This document shows positions 33,868 through 41,531 of a stretch of 47,341 nucleotides of DNA, piece after piece. The notes under the pieces were generated by a model that ran no database searches, was not told the origin of the DNA, and worked only from the letters and a program-made list of their open reading frames with translations. The translations under genes were made by a program, and so were the position numbers. The first letter of the stretch is position 1. Every line of letters begins with the position of its first letter. Source of the stretch: a virus; IMG/VR virus record IMGVR_UViG_3300022910_000007, positions 1-47,341 of that record. The stretch is one strand, 5' to 3'.

Positions 33868-34886
33868 TGCTTAAACTAAACACTAAATCACTACAAGCGT
33901 TTTTTTCTAAGGCGGCAAAGATTCAAAGATCTACGCAGTTGCCAATATTATCTTACCTGAAACTATCGTTCGATAACAAGATAGCGACACTAACAAAATC
34001 GAATTTAGAAGCTACTATTATAGGCCAAATAGAATATGAAGGTGATGGATCAGATATGTTAATTGACGAAAACGATTTACAAATATCTGCCAGTAATGCC
34101 ACATCTGAATTTATAGATGTTGAGTTTATAAACAATGTAGGCAAGTTCGATGTAGTACTAAAATATAATAAGGTTAAGAAAGTTACCCCGTCGGATGACA
34201 TAAATTTATTCCCTGCTATGCCAGAGATAAAAGAATCTGAAATTATAAAACTAACTTCTGACCATTTGAAGGCTATTGAAAAGGCATCTCATTTTTCAGG
34301 AGAATCAGAAGCGTTATCATTTGTACAGATAACCCCTGCTGCTATCGCTGCATTTTCACAACAGTCTTTTTATATCAATACTAACTTTAATGAATTACCG
34401 GCAGTCTTATTAAGGCCCGACGAAATAAAGGTGCTCCCAAATAATGAACTTGAATTTTCTGATCTCGAAAGACATCATGTTTTTTATGTGCCGGGATTTA
34501 CTTATATATTTACTAAGATCGAAGGTAAGGCAGCTCCGGTTGATGCGGTATTAAGTAGATTAAAACAACCGGGGAAAGATTTTACATTCGACCCATTCGA
34601 ATTAATATCATTTTGTAACGAAGCAAACGCAACATCTAAATCAGAAATCTCAACTTGTACTATGAATGGTAGTTCGCTGTCTCTTAATGATGCAGCCTAT
34701 TCACGTTCAATTGATGCAGAATATAATTGCGAAGGCGAACCAGATGAATTTACATTCAATTCAAGATCGGTCTTATCTGGTTTGAAAGCGCTGCCAACAG
34801 GCAAGGTAAATGCAAAGACAAACCAAAATTGTCTTATCATAAACGATAACCAGGAATGGTATTGTTTTATCGGAATGGCAAAATAA
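33864..34886 (+). CDS. Beta sliding clamp-like protein
   Basis: The 340-aa protein starts like a DnaN domain I: LNTKSLQAFFSKAAKIQRST, LPILSYLKLSF and then ATLTKSNLEATI. It ends NQEWYCFIGMAK, where DnaN normally ends in a hydrophobic strand. The length is close to the roughly 370-aa bacterial clamps. Since no DNA polymerase gene is visible in the window, a phage clamp could recruit host polymerase III. The resemblance is divergent; structure prediction would settle it. Confidence 0.65.
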   Translation: MMLKLNTKSLQAFFSKAAKIQRSTQLPILSYLKLSFDNKIATLTKSNLEATIIGQIEYEGDGSDMLIDENDLQISASNATSEFIDVEFINNVGKFDVVLKYNKVKKVTPSDDINLFPAMPEIKESEIIKLTSDHLKAIEKASHFSGESEALSFVQITPAAIAAFSQQSFYINTNFNELPAVLLRPDEIKVLPNNELEFSDLERHHVFYVPGFTYIFTKIEGKAAPVDAVLSRLKQPGKDFTFDPFELISFCNEANATSKSEISTCTMNGSSLSLNDAAYSRSIDAEYNCEGEPDEFTFNSRSVLSGLKALPTGKVNAKTNQNCLIINDNQEWYCFIGMAK

Positions 34887-34910
34887 TTATCAATCTATAA
34901 ATTTATTATT

Positions 34911-35222
34911 ATGACAAACATTGATAGACTTAACGACATACTTGAGGGTAATGATATAGCTCTCGAGCTACTTGAGAAGATTGAAAGTGAAATGGAAAAT
35001 CTACAGGAACAACTCGACGGCGCTGAAGACGAAATTAAAGATTTGGAAAGAGAAGTCGATAACTTAAAGGATGAATCCATATCTGAAGATGACTTAGAAT
35101 CAATCGACCTCGGATTAGATACGATTAATTTTTACTTTGAGAAAGGTAACCTGCAAATACGTCAACAGTTTGATTCTCTTATGGAAGTATTAAACAAAAC
35201 CCCCAATGCAATCATACACTGA
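34911..35222 (+). CDS. Coiled-coil hypothetical protein (103 aa)
   Basis: This 103-aa acidic coiled-coil protein (residues 14-56, LEGNDIALELLEKIESEMEN and the following 22 residues) has no domain I can name. It overlaps the helicase gene by 17 bases, so the two are co-translated and may work together. Confidence 0.65.
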   Translation: MTNIDRLNDILEGNDIALELLEKIESEMENLQEQLDGAEDEIKDLEREVDNLKDESISEDDLESIDLGLDTINFYFEKGNLQIRQQFDSLMEVLNKTPNAIIH

Positions 35223-36645
35223 TTTCTTAGAGCGCAAATCACACTTAGGCGGCAATCATGGGTTCGATCCCTTATTCCTTCCAGATTGGTTATTTGATTT
35301 TCAAAAGTACCTGGTCAATTATTCAACACTTAAAGGAAGATCCGCAATATTCGCCGACTGCGGATTAGGTAAAACTCCAATGCAGTTAGTATGGGCGCAA
35401 AATGTTTTACAGCATACTAATAAACCAGTATTGATCGCAACCCCTTTAGCCGTATCATACCAGATATTAAAAGAGGCAAATAAATTTGGTATCGAAGTTC
35501 ATAAAATACAGGATGGGAAAAACATACCGACCTCAATAGTAATTACAAACTATCAAAGATTACACCATTTCAACCCCGCTGATTTTTCAGGAATGGTATG
35601 CGACGAATCATCTATCCTTAAAAACTTTGATGGCGCAACGAAGCAGACCATAACAAACTTCATGCGGAAGTTGCCTTATAGGTTATTATGCACCGCAACA
35701 GCGGCCCCGAATGATTATGTAGAATTAGGAACGAGTAGTGAAGCACTCGGCGAACTTGGTCACATGGATATGTTGAATAGGTTTTTTAGAAATGTGGACG
35801 GATCAACTCTTGGCGGCTCACATGGTTTCAGGCATAAACATCAAGCAAGGTTAGACGCTTTTACCGGGAAGAAATCTTTTTGGCGGTTCAAACATCATGC
35901 AGAAATACCATTTTGGAAATGGGTTTGTTCGTGGGCCAGAGCAATAAGAAAACCATCTGACTTTGGTTTTAATGATGTGCAGGATAATTACTCCTTTATA
36001 CTTCCTGATTTAATAGAAACGCTGCACGAAGTAAATGCGCCATCAATAAACGAAAACCTATTCAGTGATTTATCATTCCTTAATCCTGCTGAACTTGGTT
36101 TAAAAGCAGAAAGGAAAGAGAGAAATAAATCATTAACTCAAAGGTGTGAAAGAGTTGCTGAACTTGTCAACGATCACGACTATTCTGTTTCATGGTGTCA
36201 ATTAAACCCGGAAGGTGATTTATTGGAGGAGTTAATACCAGGATCAAAACAAGTATCGGGATCACAGTCAGATGAAGAGAAGGAAGAAATATTAATGGCA
36301 TTTAGTAACGGTGAATTAAAGAAGCTAATAACCAAGTCAAAGATCGCTGGCTTTGGTTTGAACTGGCAACACTGTAATCATACAACATTTTTCCCATCTC
36401 ATAGTTATGAACAATATTACCAATCATTGCGCCGCTTCCTTAGATTTGGACAAACCAGAAACGTTATTGCCGACATGGTTGCAAGCGAGGGGCAAAAACC
36501 AATCATAGAAAACCTGCACAGAAAAGCGGTTGCAATAGATAAAATGTTTACGGAATTAGTAAAATACATGAATGAATCAATTTCGATATCAAAACAATCT
36601 TTAGATCAAAAACAAATAAATATACCATCATGGCTACAGAAGTAA
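35206..36645 (+). CDS. SNF2-type DEAD/DEAH helicase
   Basis: The 479-aa ATP-dependent helicase/translocase has motif I ADCGLGKT (residues 50-57), motif II CDESS near 133, motif III CTATAAP near 163 and motif VI RRFLRFGQTR near 409-418. The DExx box variant DES and the AP-N-DY segment after motif III are typical of phage SNF2-like helicases. It overlaps a DNA methyltransferase gene. This helicase-methyltransferase pair is a recurrent phage arrangement and may link replication or restriction evasion to DNA modification. Confidence 0.88.
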   Translation: MQSYTDFLERKSHLGGNHGFDPLFLPDWLFDFQKYLVNYSTLKGRSAIFADCGLGKTPMQLVWAQNVLQHTNKPVLIATPLAVSYQILKEANKFGIEVHKIQDGKNIPTSIVITNYQRLHHFNPADFSGMVCDESSILKNFDGATKQTITNFMRKLPYRLLCTATAAPNDYVELGTSSEALGELGHMDMLNRFFRNVDGSTLGGSHGFRHKHQARLDAFTGKKSFWRFKHHAEIPFWKWVCSWARAIRKPSDFGFNDVQDNYSFILPDLIETLHEVNAPSINENLFSDLSFLNPAELGLKAERKERNKSLTQRCERVAELVNDHDYSVSWCQLNPEGDLLEELIPGSKQVSGSQSDEEKEEILMAFSNGELKKLITKSKIAGFGLNWQHCNHTTFFPSHSYEQYYQSLRRFLRFGQTRNVIADMVASEGQKPIIENLHRKAVAIDKMFTELVKYMNESISISKQSLDQKQINIPSWLQK

Positions 36646-37598
36646 TAACCGACAAGTATGCGATTTATAAAGATGATTGCATGAATGTAATGAGACAATT
36701 ACCAGATAATTCAATTCATCTATCTGTTTATTCGCCTCCATTTGGGGGGCTGTATCATTATTCATCTTCCGAACAGGATTTGAGTAATTGTAAAGATTAC
36801 GATGAGTTTTTTGAACACTATGAATATATTGTAAAAGAAAAACATCGCATCACTATGCCGGGAAGATTAACCGGCGTTCATTGCATGGATGTGCCAAGTG
36901 GTAATACCGGGTGTGACGTTTTAATAGATTTCCCAGGGGATATAATAAGGCTTCATAAGAAATTTGGATTTGAATATGTGGCAAGATATTCGGTTTGGAA
37001 AGAGCCATTAGGTGTTAGGAATAGAACAATGGCAAAGAACCTGGCCCACAAAACAATAGTTGATGATAGTTCAAAATGTTCGGTTGCCTCAGCTGATTAT
37101 TTATTAATGTTTCGTAAGCGTGGCACAAACCCTGTACCAATAGACCACCCAACAGGACTACATTACTATGCGGGGGAAAGAGAGATGCCATCTGAGCTAC
37201 ATCAATACAAGGGATGGAAAGGAAACCAAATTGAAAATAGGTATAGTCATTGGATTTGGAGACAATACGCATCTGCTTTTTGGGATGATGTTAGAATTGA
37301 TAATGTATTGCCGTTTGAAGATGGCAAAGATCCGGAAGATGAAAAACACATACACCCACTACAGTTAGATGTTATTGAAAGATGTATTATACTTTGGTCC
37401 AACCAGGGCGAAACCGTGTTCACTCCTTTCATGGGCGTTGGTAGTGAGGTTTATTCTGCTGTTAAATTAGGAAGGATGGGTATTGGTGCAGAACTTAAGC
37501 AGTCTTATTTTAATCAAGCTGTACGCAATCTTAAGGCCTGTAAAATAATGAGTGAATTTTCACAGCAAGATGTTTATGATTTTATAAAAACAGAATAA
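36630..37598 (+). CDS. DNA methyltransferase (N4/N6 type, SPPF)
   Basis: The 322-aa protein has the catalytic motif IV SPPFGGLYH near residue 35 and the SAM-binding motif I FTPFMGVGSEVY near 264. This is the beta-class order (motif IV before motif I) of N6-adenine or N4-cytosine methyltransferases. The GAELKQSYFNQAVRNLK segment after motif I is also typical. It overlaps the helicase by 16 bases and the MazG gene by one. Its target sequence cannot be read from the protein, and no matching restriction enzyme is visible, so it is probably protective. Confidence 0.9.
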   Translation: MATEVITDKYAIYKDDCMNVMRQLPDNSIHLSVYSPPFGGLYHYSSSEQDLSNCKDYDEFFEHYEYIVKEKHRITMPGRLTGVHCMDVPSGNTGCDVLIDFPGDIIRLHKKFGFEYVARYSVWKEPLGVRNRTMAKNLAHKTIVDDSSKCSVASADYLLMFRKRGTNPVPIDHPTGLHYYAGEREMPSELHQYKGWKGNQIENRYSHWIWRQYASAFWDDVRIDNVLPFEDGKDPEDEKHIHPLQLDVIERCIILWSNQGETVFTPFMGVGSEVYSAVKLGRMGIGAELKQSYFNQAVRNLKACKIMSEFSQQDVYDFIKTE

Positions 37599-37849
37599 TG
37601 ATCAGCGAAAACATTATACTTTACGAAGTAACTAAAGAACTTCTACGAGCAGAAAATAAATTTCCATTCTGGCCTAAAGATCATATTCATGCGGCTGCAA
37701 TAGTTAATGAAGAATCGGGTGAACTTATCCGGGCATCATTACAACTTAAATACGAGAATGGCAATATTGAAGATTTGAAAACCGAAGCGATTCAATGCGC
37801 TGCTATGTGTATTCGTTTCCTAAAAAATATTGATAGTTATGAACTATAA
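37598..37849 (+). CDS. MazG-like nucleotide pyrophosphohydrolase
   Basis: The 83-aa all-helical protein has the MazG metal motif, EESGELIR, near residue 38, and a second helix pattern KTEAIQCAAMCIRFLKN near 62. MazG-like enzymes hydrolyse nucleoside triphosphates or lower ppGpp. In phages they are thought to tune nucleotide pools or blunt host stress signalling. It shares one base with the methyltransferase stop and overlaps the nuclease gene. Confidence 0.8.
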   Translation: MISENIILYEVTKELLRAENKFPFWPKDHIHAAAIVNEESGELIRASLQLKYENGNIEDLKTEAIQCAAMCIRFLKNIDSYEL

Positions 37850-38303
37850 ACAACGTTACTCCGAAGCCCACAAACTATACTACGATATTAACTTTCCCAA
37901 CGTAGTTAAGGATGGATTTTATTCGCCGCCTGTAATGCCTGATGTGATTACAACAAACGGGTTAACTAAGTACTGCCAGAATATGATCACCTGGTTAGGC
38001 GGTAGATCGAAGCGGGTTAATGTTGTAGTAAGGGCATCTGATAAAATAACCACTGAAGCATCGGGCGCAAAATTTACTGATAAGCGTTATACTAGATCGG
38101 TAAAAAAGAACACAGCCGATTTATTAAATGTTTTACGAGGCACTTCTATTGATATTGAAATTAAAAATAAGCATACAGGTGATTATATGAAGCCGGGACA
38201 ATGGGAAGAAAAAGCTAATGCTGAACGTGCTGGTGGAAAGTACTGGATCGTCACTTGTGTAGAAGATTTTTTATTTGAGTTGGATGGGTTTTTGTATGGG
38301 TAA
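37839..38303 (+). CDS. PD-(D/E)XK (VRR-NUC-like) nuclease
   Basis: I start this 154-aa protein at ATG 37839. The core shows NTADLLNVLRGTSIDIEIKN near residues 90-109 and KPGQWEEKANAERAGGKYWI near 115. These are the D, E-x-K and Q signatures of VRR-NUC/Holliday-junction-resolvase-like folds. A nuclease in the replication operon could process branched DNA before packaging. An upstream TTG (37830) would add only three residues. Confidence 0.7.
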   Translation: MNYKQRYSEAHKLYYDINFPNVVKDGFYSPPVMPDVITTNGLTKYCQNMITWLGGRSKRVNVVVRASDKITTEASGAKFTDKRYTRSVKKNTADLLNVLRGTSIDIEIKNKHTGDYMKPGQWEEKANAERAGGKYWIVTCVEDFLFELDGFLYG

Positions 38304-38308
38304 TAGTG

Positions 38309-38316
38309 TATCTTTA
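38309..38316 (+). promoter_or_regulatory. Promoter -7-like element before the kissing-loop leader
   Basis: TATCTTTA, one base off the Bacteroidota TAnnTTTG pattern, four bases upstream of the structured leader at 38321. No convincing -33 element is present at the usual spacing, so this is tentative. Confidence 0.3.
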
Positions 38317-38320
38317 TAAT

Positions 38321-38405
38321 GCCGGGTCACAGCGGCTGAAATTGTTTTATTTTCCCTGAGGGAGTAGGTCACTGTGACGGCCGAAACCTCAGGGATTATT
38401 TTTAT
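38321..38405 (+). ncRNA. Structured RNA leader A of the primase gene (kissing-loop candidate)
   Basis: Hairpin 1 is GCCG (38321-38324)/CGGC (38333-38336) with the 8-base loop GGTCACAG. Hairpin 2 is CCCTGAGG (38354-38361)/CCTCAGGG (38387-38394), perfect. Loop sequence GTCACAG (38326-38332) is exactly complementary to CTGTGAC (38372-38378) within hairpin 2, so a seven-pair loop-loop contact is possible. Inside hairpin 2, GGTC and GGCC can form a short inner stem. ATTATTTTTAT follows, so hairpin 2 is also terminator-like. The layout matches leader B at 41439. Confidence 0.6.
38354..38405 (+). terminator. Terminator-like hairpin in leader A
   Basis: Eight perfect pairs, CCCTGAGG/CCTCAGGG, followed by ATTATTTTTAT. 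It lies 15 bases before the primase ATG, so it would control transcription into the primase gene. Confidence 0.55.
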
Positions 38406-38419
38406 ACTCGCACCTTGAA

Positions 38420-40183
38420 ATGATCTCAAACATTGAAGAAATAAAAGCTGCTGCAAACATCATTGATATTATCTCTGATTACGTTAAGCTAAAACAGGAC
38501 GGGGTAAACATGGTTGGCAAATGCCCATTCCATGAAGAAAAAACCCCATCATTCAAAGTACATAAGACACAACAATTTTTTAAATGTTTCGGTTGTGGTA
38601 AGTCGGGTGATGCAATCGCATTCCTTCAGGAGTTTAACAATATAAATTATATTGAAGCTATAAAATTGATAGCCACTAAGTGTAATATTGGGATTGAAGA
38701 AACAGATAAACGCAAGTATGAAAAACCAATACCGAGAACAGAACAACCAAAAGATAATATAATTCAATACTTCGTAAAACGAAATATATCTGCTGGTACT
38801 GTACGACATTTTAATATTACTGAAGCGGTGGAATGGATGCCTTTGGCTAAAAAAGAAATTCCTGTTATTTGTTTTAACTATTATAAAGACGGCGAACTAA
38901 CTAATATTAAATTCAGAGGCAAGGATAAGGATTTTAAGCTATCAAAGAACGCTGAAAAAATATTTTACAACATTGATTCTATTTCAGATGAAAACGAAGC
39001 TGTTATTGTTGAGGGTGAAATTGATTGCATGAGTATGCACGAAGCCGGGATAAGAAACGTGGTATCTATTCCTAATGGCACACCTCCAGCAGGAAGTCAA
39101 CTTAATATTGAGTACTTAAATAACTGTTGGAAAGCATTTGAAGGCAAGGATAAAATAATTATAGCTACCGATAATGACGAACCAGGTAAAGCGATCCGTG
39201 ATGAATTAGCTAGAAGATTAGGTTATGAACGCTGCTATATGGTAGAATATCCTAAAGATTGTAAAGATGCTAATGATATTTTAAAACTTCATGGCAAGGA
39301 TGCCGTCAGATACATGATCTCATACGCAAAGAAATGGCCAATACAAGGCGTTCTTATGATGGATGATCTTTACCCGATAGTAGAAGATTACTATAATAAT
39401 GGCTATCCCAAAGGGTATGAAGCTGGATTAGGAGATTTTGATGATTACCTAAAGTTTTCTGGTGGGCAAATGACAGTATTAACTGGATCTCCGGGCAGTG
39501 GGAAGTCTGAATTTTTAGACTGGTTAACAACATCACTTGCTAAAAAACATAATTGGAAGTTCGCTGTTCTATCTTTTGAAAATCCTGCCGCTATTCATGT
39601 TACTAAACTAATGGAAAAGTTTATAGGCTTATCATTTTCTCATAGAAAAGATCATAATCACAGGATGGATAATAATCAATTTAAAGAAGGTGTTGGATTA
39701 ACTGATCTATATTTTTCATTTATAGATATTGAACAATGTGAAGTTGATATTCAAAGCATACTATCAAAATGCAAAGAACTTGTTTTGCGGCTAGGTGTAA
39801 AAGGAATAGTTATTGATCCGTGGAATTACATTGAGCATAAAGTTCCTGCTGGTTATACCGAAACGCAGTATATTTCAGAAGCATTATCTTTAGTAAAGGA
39901 GTTTGCTATTAAAACAAATACCCATGTTTTTATTGTAGCACACCCTCGTAAGTTAATGAAGGATCAAAAGACAGGGCAATACCCTGTTGCTACGATGTAT
40001 GATGTATCTGGATCGGCGCATTTCTTTAATAAAACTGATAACGGTTTATCAATTCATAGAGATTTTAGTAATGGAGTTGTTGATGTTTATATTCAAAAAG
40101 TTAGGTTTTCCTGGCAAGGTATGGTAGGATTTGTTTCTTATGAATTTGATACAATGACTAGAAAATATATTCAAATAAATTAA
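38420..40183 (+). CDS. Primase-helicase (DnaG/Twinkle-like)
   Basis: This 587-aa fusion supplies both priming and unwinding. The N-terminus has a CHC2 zinc ribbon (CPFH near residue 35, CFGC near 56). A Toprim domain follows (VIVEGEIDCMS near 194, IIATDNDEPG near 246). The C-terminal half is a RecA-like DnaB/Twinkle helicase with Walker A GSPGSGKS near 356. The protein resembles T7 gp4 in layout. Its gene is preceded by the structured leader A, so its level is probably regulated. No separate DnaB gene is needed. Confidence 0.93.
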   Translation: MISNIEEIKAAANIIDIISDYVKLKQDGVNMVGKCPFHEEKTPSFKVHKTQQFFKCFGCGKSGDAIAFLQEFNNINYIEAIKLIATKCNIGIEETDKRKYEKPIPRTEQPKDNIIQYFVKRNISAGTVRHFNITEAVEWMPLAKKEIPVICFNYYKDGELTNIKFRGKDKDFKLSKNAEKIFYNIDSISDENEAVIVEGEIDCMSMHEAGIRNVVSIPNGTPPAGSQLNIEYLNNCWKAFEGKDKIIIATDNDEPGKAIRDELARRLGYERCYMVEYPKDCKDANDILKLHGKDAVRYMISYAKKWPIQGVLMMDDLYPIVEDYYNNGYPKGYEAGLGDFDDYLKFSGGQMTVLTGSPGSGKSEFLDWLTTSLAKKHNWKFAVLSFENPAAIHVTKLMEKFIGLSFSHRKDHNHRMDNNQFKEGVGLTDLYFSFIDIEQCEVDIQSILSKCKELVLRLGVKGIVIDPWNYIEHKVPAGYTETQYISEALSLVKEFAIKTNTHVFIVAHPRKLMKDQKTGQYPVATMYDVSGSAHFFNKTDNGLSIHRDFSNGVVDVYIQKVRFSWQGMVGFVSYEFDTMTRKYIQIN

Positions 40184-40211
40184 GTATATTTAATACTGCT
40201 TACTTATTATA

Positions 40212-40316
40212 ATGAAATTAATTTACACGAAATTACCGGCGCACAGACGTTATCTCACTCCGAAAGGTGTTATGATAAGTAAGCCGTTTGTGTGTCCGGT
40301 ACTTACGTTTTTATGA
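40212..40316 (+). CDS. Small ORF before the initiator gene (34 aa)
   Basis: ATG at 40212 encodes a basic 34-aa peptide beginning MKLIYTKLPAHRRYLTPKG. Its stop overlaps the initiator ATG as ATGA, the arrangement used throughout this genome. The overlap is the main support. It may be a coupling leader, not a functional protein. Confidence 0.45.
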   Translation: MKLIYTKLPAHRRYLTPKGVMISKPFVCPVLTFL

Positions 40317-40873
40317 AAAAAGATGCTTACTACTTTAGCCATGATGCCAATGCGTCAAGTGATCCAAAATGCGCTGCTTTAATTAATGATTTTGGGATGA
40401 AGGGGTACGGGTTTTATTGGATGATGATAGAAATTTTACACCAGCAAAAAGGGGGTAAACTTGAGAAGTTTCCAAAACTAATGGAAGGCCTAGCACACCA
40501 ATTTAGAGTTGAAAAAGATTTTGTAGTGAAGCAAATCGAAGCATTGCTTCACGATTATTTTTTGCTTCAAGAAGATGATAAATTTATCTGGAGTGATCGT
40601 GTTTTGCGAAATTTGGATGAAAAAAACGATAAACGGGAAGCTAGGGTAGAAGCTGGAAGGATTGGAGGTATAAAATCTGGATTATCAAGACAATCGAAGC
40701 AAAACGAAGCACCGCTTAAAGCAATCGAAGCACCGCTTACAAAATCGAAGCAAAGTAAAGTAAAAGAAAGGAAAGAAAAGGAAAGTATTAATGGCAATAC
40801 AGATTTTTCTGGCGAAAAAAAGGAATACAATGCAGGCGAATTTATTCCTCCTAAAAAAGGAATGGTTTATTGA
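40313..40873 (+). CDS. Replication initiator-like protein, DUF4373 (Lin1244/Lin1753 domain)
   Basis: The 186-aa protein begins MKKDAYYFSHDANASSDPKC, followed by GMKGYGFYWMMIEIL and DKREARVEAGRIGG, the Lin1244/Lin1753-type N-terminal domain found in phage replication initiators. The C-terminal part is a low-complexity basic linker and an acidic tail. The start is ATG 40313; an in-frame GTG at 40292 would add seven residues. The linker-coding DNA contains direct repeats that look like iterons (see 40534-40752), as in the lambda O gene. Confidence 0.75.
   Translation: MKKDAYYFSHDANASSDPKCAALINDFGMKGYGFYWMMIEILHQQKGGKLEKFPKLMEGLAHQFRVEKDFVVKQIEALLHDYFLLQEDDKFIWSDRVLRNLDEKNDKREARVEAGRIGGIKSGLSRQSKQNEAPLKAIEAPLTKSKQSKVKERKEKESINGNTDFSGEKKEYNAGEFIPPKKGMVY
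40526..40552. repeat. Inverted repeat in the initiator gene enclosing an iteron
   Basis: GTGAAGCA (40526-40533) and TGCTTCAC (40545-40552) are exact inverted arms around an 11-base centre that starts with the decamer AATCGAAGCA. Confidence 0.55.
40534..40752. repeat. Iteron-like direct repeats in the initiator gene, replication origin candidate
   Basis: The decamer AATCGAAGCA occurs at 40534-40543, 40692-40701, 40723-40732 and 40743-40752, with a variant AACGAAGCA at 40703-40711. The last three exact copies and the variant cluster within 61 bases, with CGAAGC starts 10, 21 and 20 bases apart, about whole helical turns. CGAAGCACCGCTTA is present twice, 21 bases apart. An AT-rich stretch follows at 40880-40930. 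This arrangement matches an origin of the lambda O type. Confidence 0.6.
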
Positions 40874-40931
40874 TGATACAAGTGATTGAAATTAAATAAC
40901 TAACTTTATTGAATAATCAATATTTTTTCAT

Positions 40932-41213
40932 ATGAGAGGTGGAGCAAGGCCGGGATCTGGTCGTAAAACTAAGGTAGACGAGGATATGGTTCGAAATCAA
41001 TCTATGCAAGCTATAACAGAGCTTTATGGAAGTGTCGAGGAAGGGCTTAAAACACTGCTTAGATCAGGAGAGGCATCTTTAATAAAATTTGTTTACGAAC
41101 ACGCTATCGGTAAACCAAAAGAAAAAGTTGAGTTGTCGGCTGATTCGGATGCAACACCTATCATAAACATAAACGTAATAAGAACGAAGAAAGAAATTGA
41201 TGATTCGTTGTAA
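40932..41213 (+). CDS. terS: Putative small terminase subunit/DNA-binding protein
   Basis: This 93-aa protein starts with the basic GGARPGSGRKTKVDEDMV segment seen on many TerS-type DNA-binding proteins. It continues with a helical TLLRSGEASLIKFVYEHAIG and GKPKEKVELSADSD, which is typical of small terminases in Bacteroidota phages. TerS recognises the packaging start and loads TerL. It lies about 8 kb upstream of terL on the circular map, so the two are not adjacent. The gene symbol is a suggestion. Confidence 0.6.
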   Translation: MRGGARPGSGRKTKVDEDMVRNQSMQAITELYGSVEEGLKTLLRSGEASLIKFVYEHAIGKPKEKVELSADSDATPIININVIRTKKEIDDSL

Positions 41214-41436
41214 TGATTTTCATACATAGGGTTAATGGTTTACGTCCTGGAGTTTCTACTTCGGGACTTCTTGTAAATAAGAGAGCCGGGTAGAAACCCA
41301 GCTCGTTATCAAAACTAATTGTTATCCTATGAAAACAGACCTTACTGTAGAAACAGTCTGATCGAGAAATTGACTAGAAAATAAAGTTACTACCATTTGA
41401 TTAAAATATGAAAACTTTTATTATCTTAGTTATCTG
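41214..41436 (+). other. Non-coding region with several hairpins, candidate packaging site or leader
   Basis: This is the first part of the largest gene-free stretch (41214-41531). Elements: GTTTCTAC (41252-41259) pairs perfectly with GTAGAAAC (41290-41297). The competing hairpin GAGC-c-GGG/CCC-a-GCTC is at 41283-41304, and ACTGT/ACAGT with loop AGAA is at 41344-41357. Two tiny ORFs begin ATGAAAAC: 41329-41361 (10 aa, MKTDLTVETV) and 41408-41437 (9 aa, MKTFIILVI). Being next to the TerS candidate, it is also a natural place for a pac or cos site. No known RNA family is recognised. Confidence 0.45.
41396..41429 (+). promoter_or_regulatory. Candidate promoter of the methyltransferase leader
   Basis: TTTG at 41396-41399, 22 bases, then TATCTTAG at 41422-41429, one base off TAnnTTTG. 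A start site near 41436 would begin the transcript right at the structured leader (41439). Confidence 0.35.
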
Positions 41437-41438
41437 AT

Positions 41439-41531
41439 GCCAGTGGTGAGGCTGGCAAAAACTTTTTAGGGCTTCGTAGTCTTGTTTAATCCTCACCGAT
41501 TAGCTTGGTTATTGAAGCCCTGATTTATTTT
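41439..41531 (+). ncRNA. Structured RNA leader B of the methyltransferase gene (kissing-loop candidate)
   Basis: Hairpin 1 is GCCAG (41439-41443)/CTGGC (41452-41456) with the 8-base loop TGGTGAGG. Hairpin 2 has the outer stem AGGGCTTC (41468-41475)/GAAGCCCT (41514-41521), perfect, and the inner stem TAATC (41487-41491)/GATTA (41498-41502) with apical loop CTCACC. An 11+11 internal loop separates outer and inner stems. CTCACC is exactly complementary to GGTGAG (41445-41450) in loop 1. GATTTATTTT follows, so hairpin 2 is terminator-like, and the ATG is 10 bases behind it. It looks like a riboswitch or attenuator; no known class matched by eye. Confidence 0.65.

Noticed and set aside
35260-35271. 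GGGTTCGATCCC resembles a tRNA T-arm
   Set aside because: It lies inside the helicase gene in frame, and no acceptor stem, D-arm or anticodon arm surrounds it.
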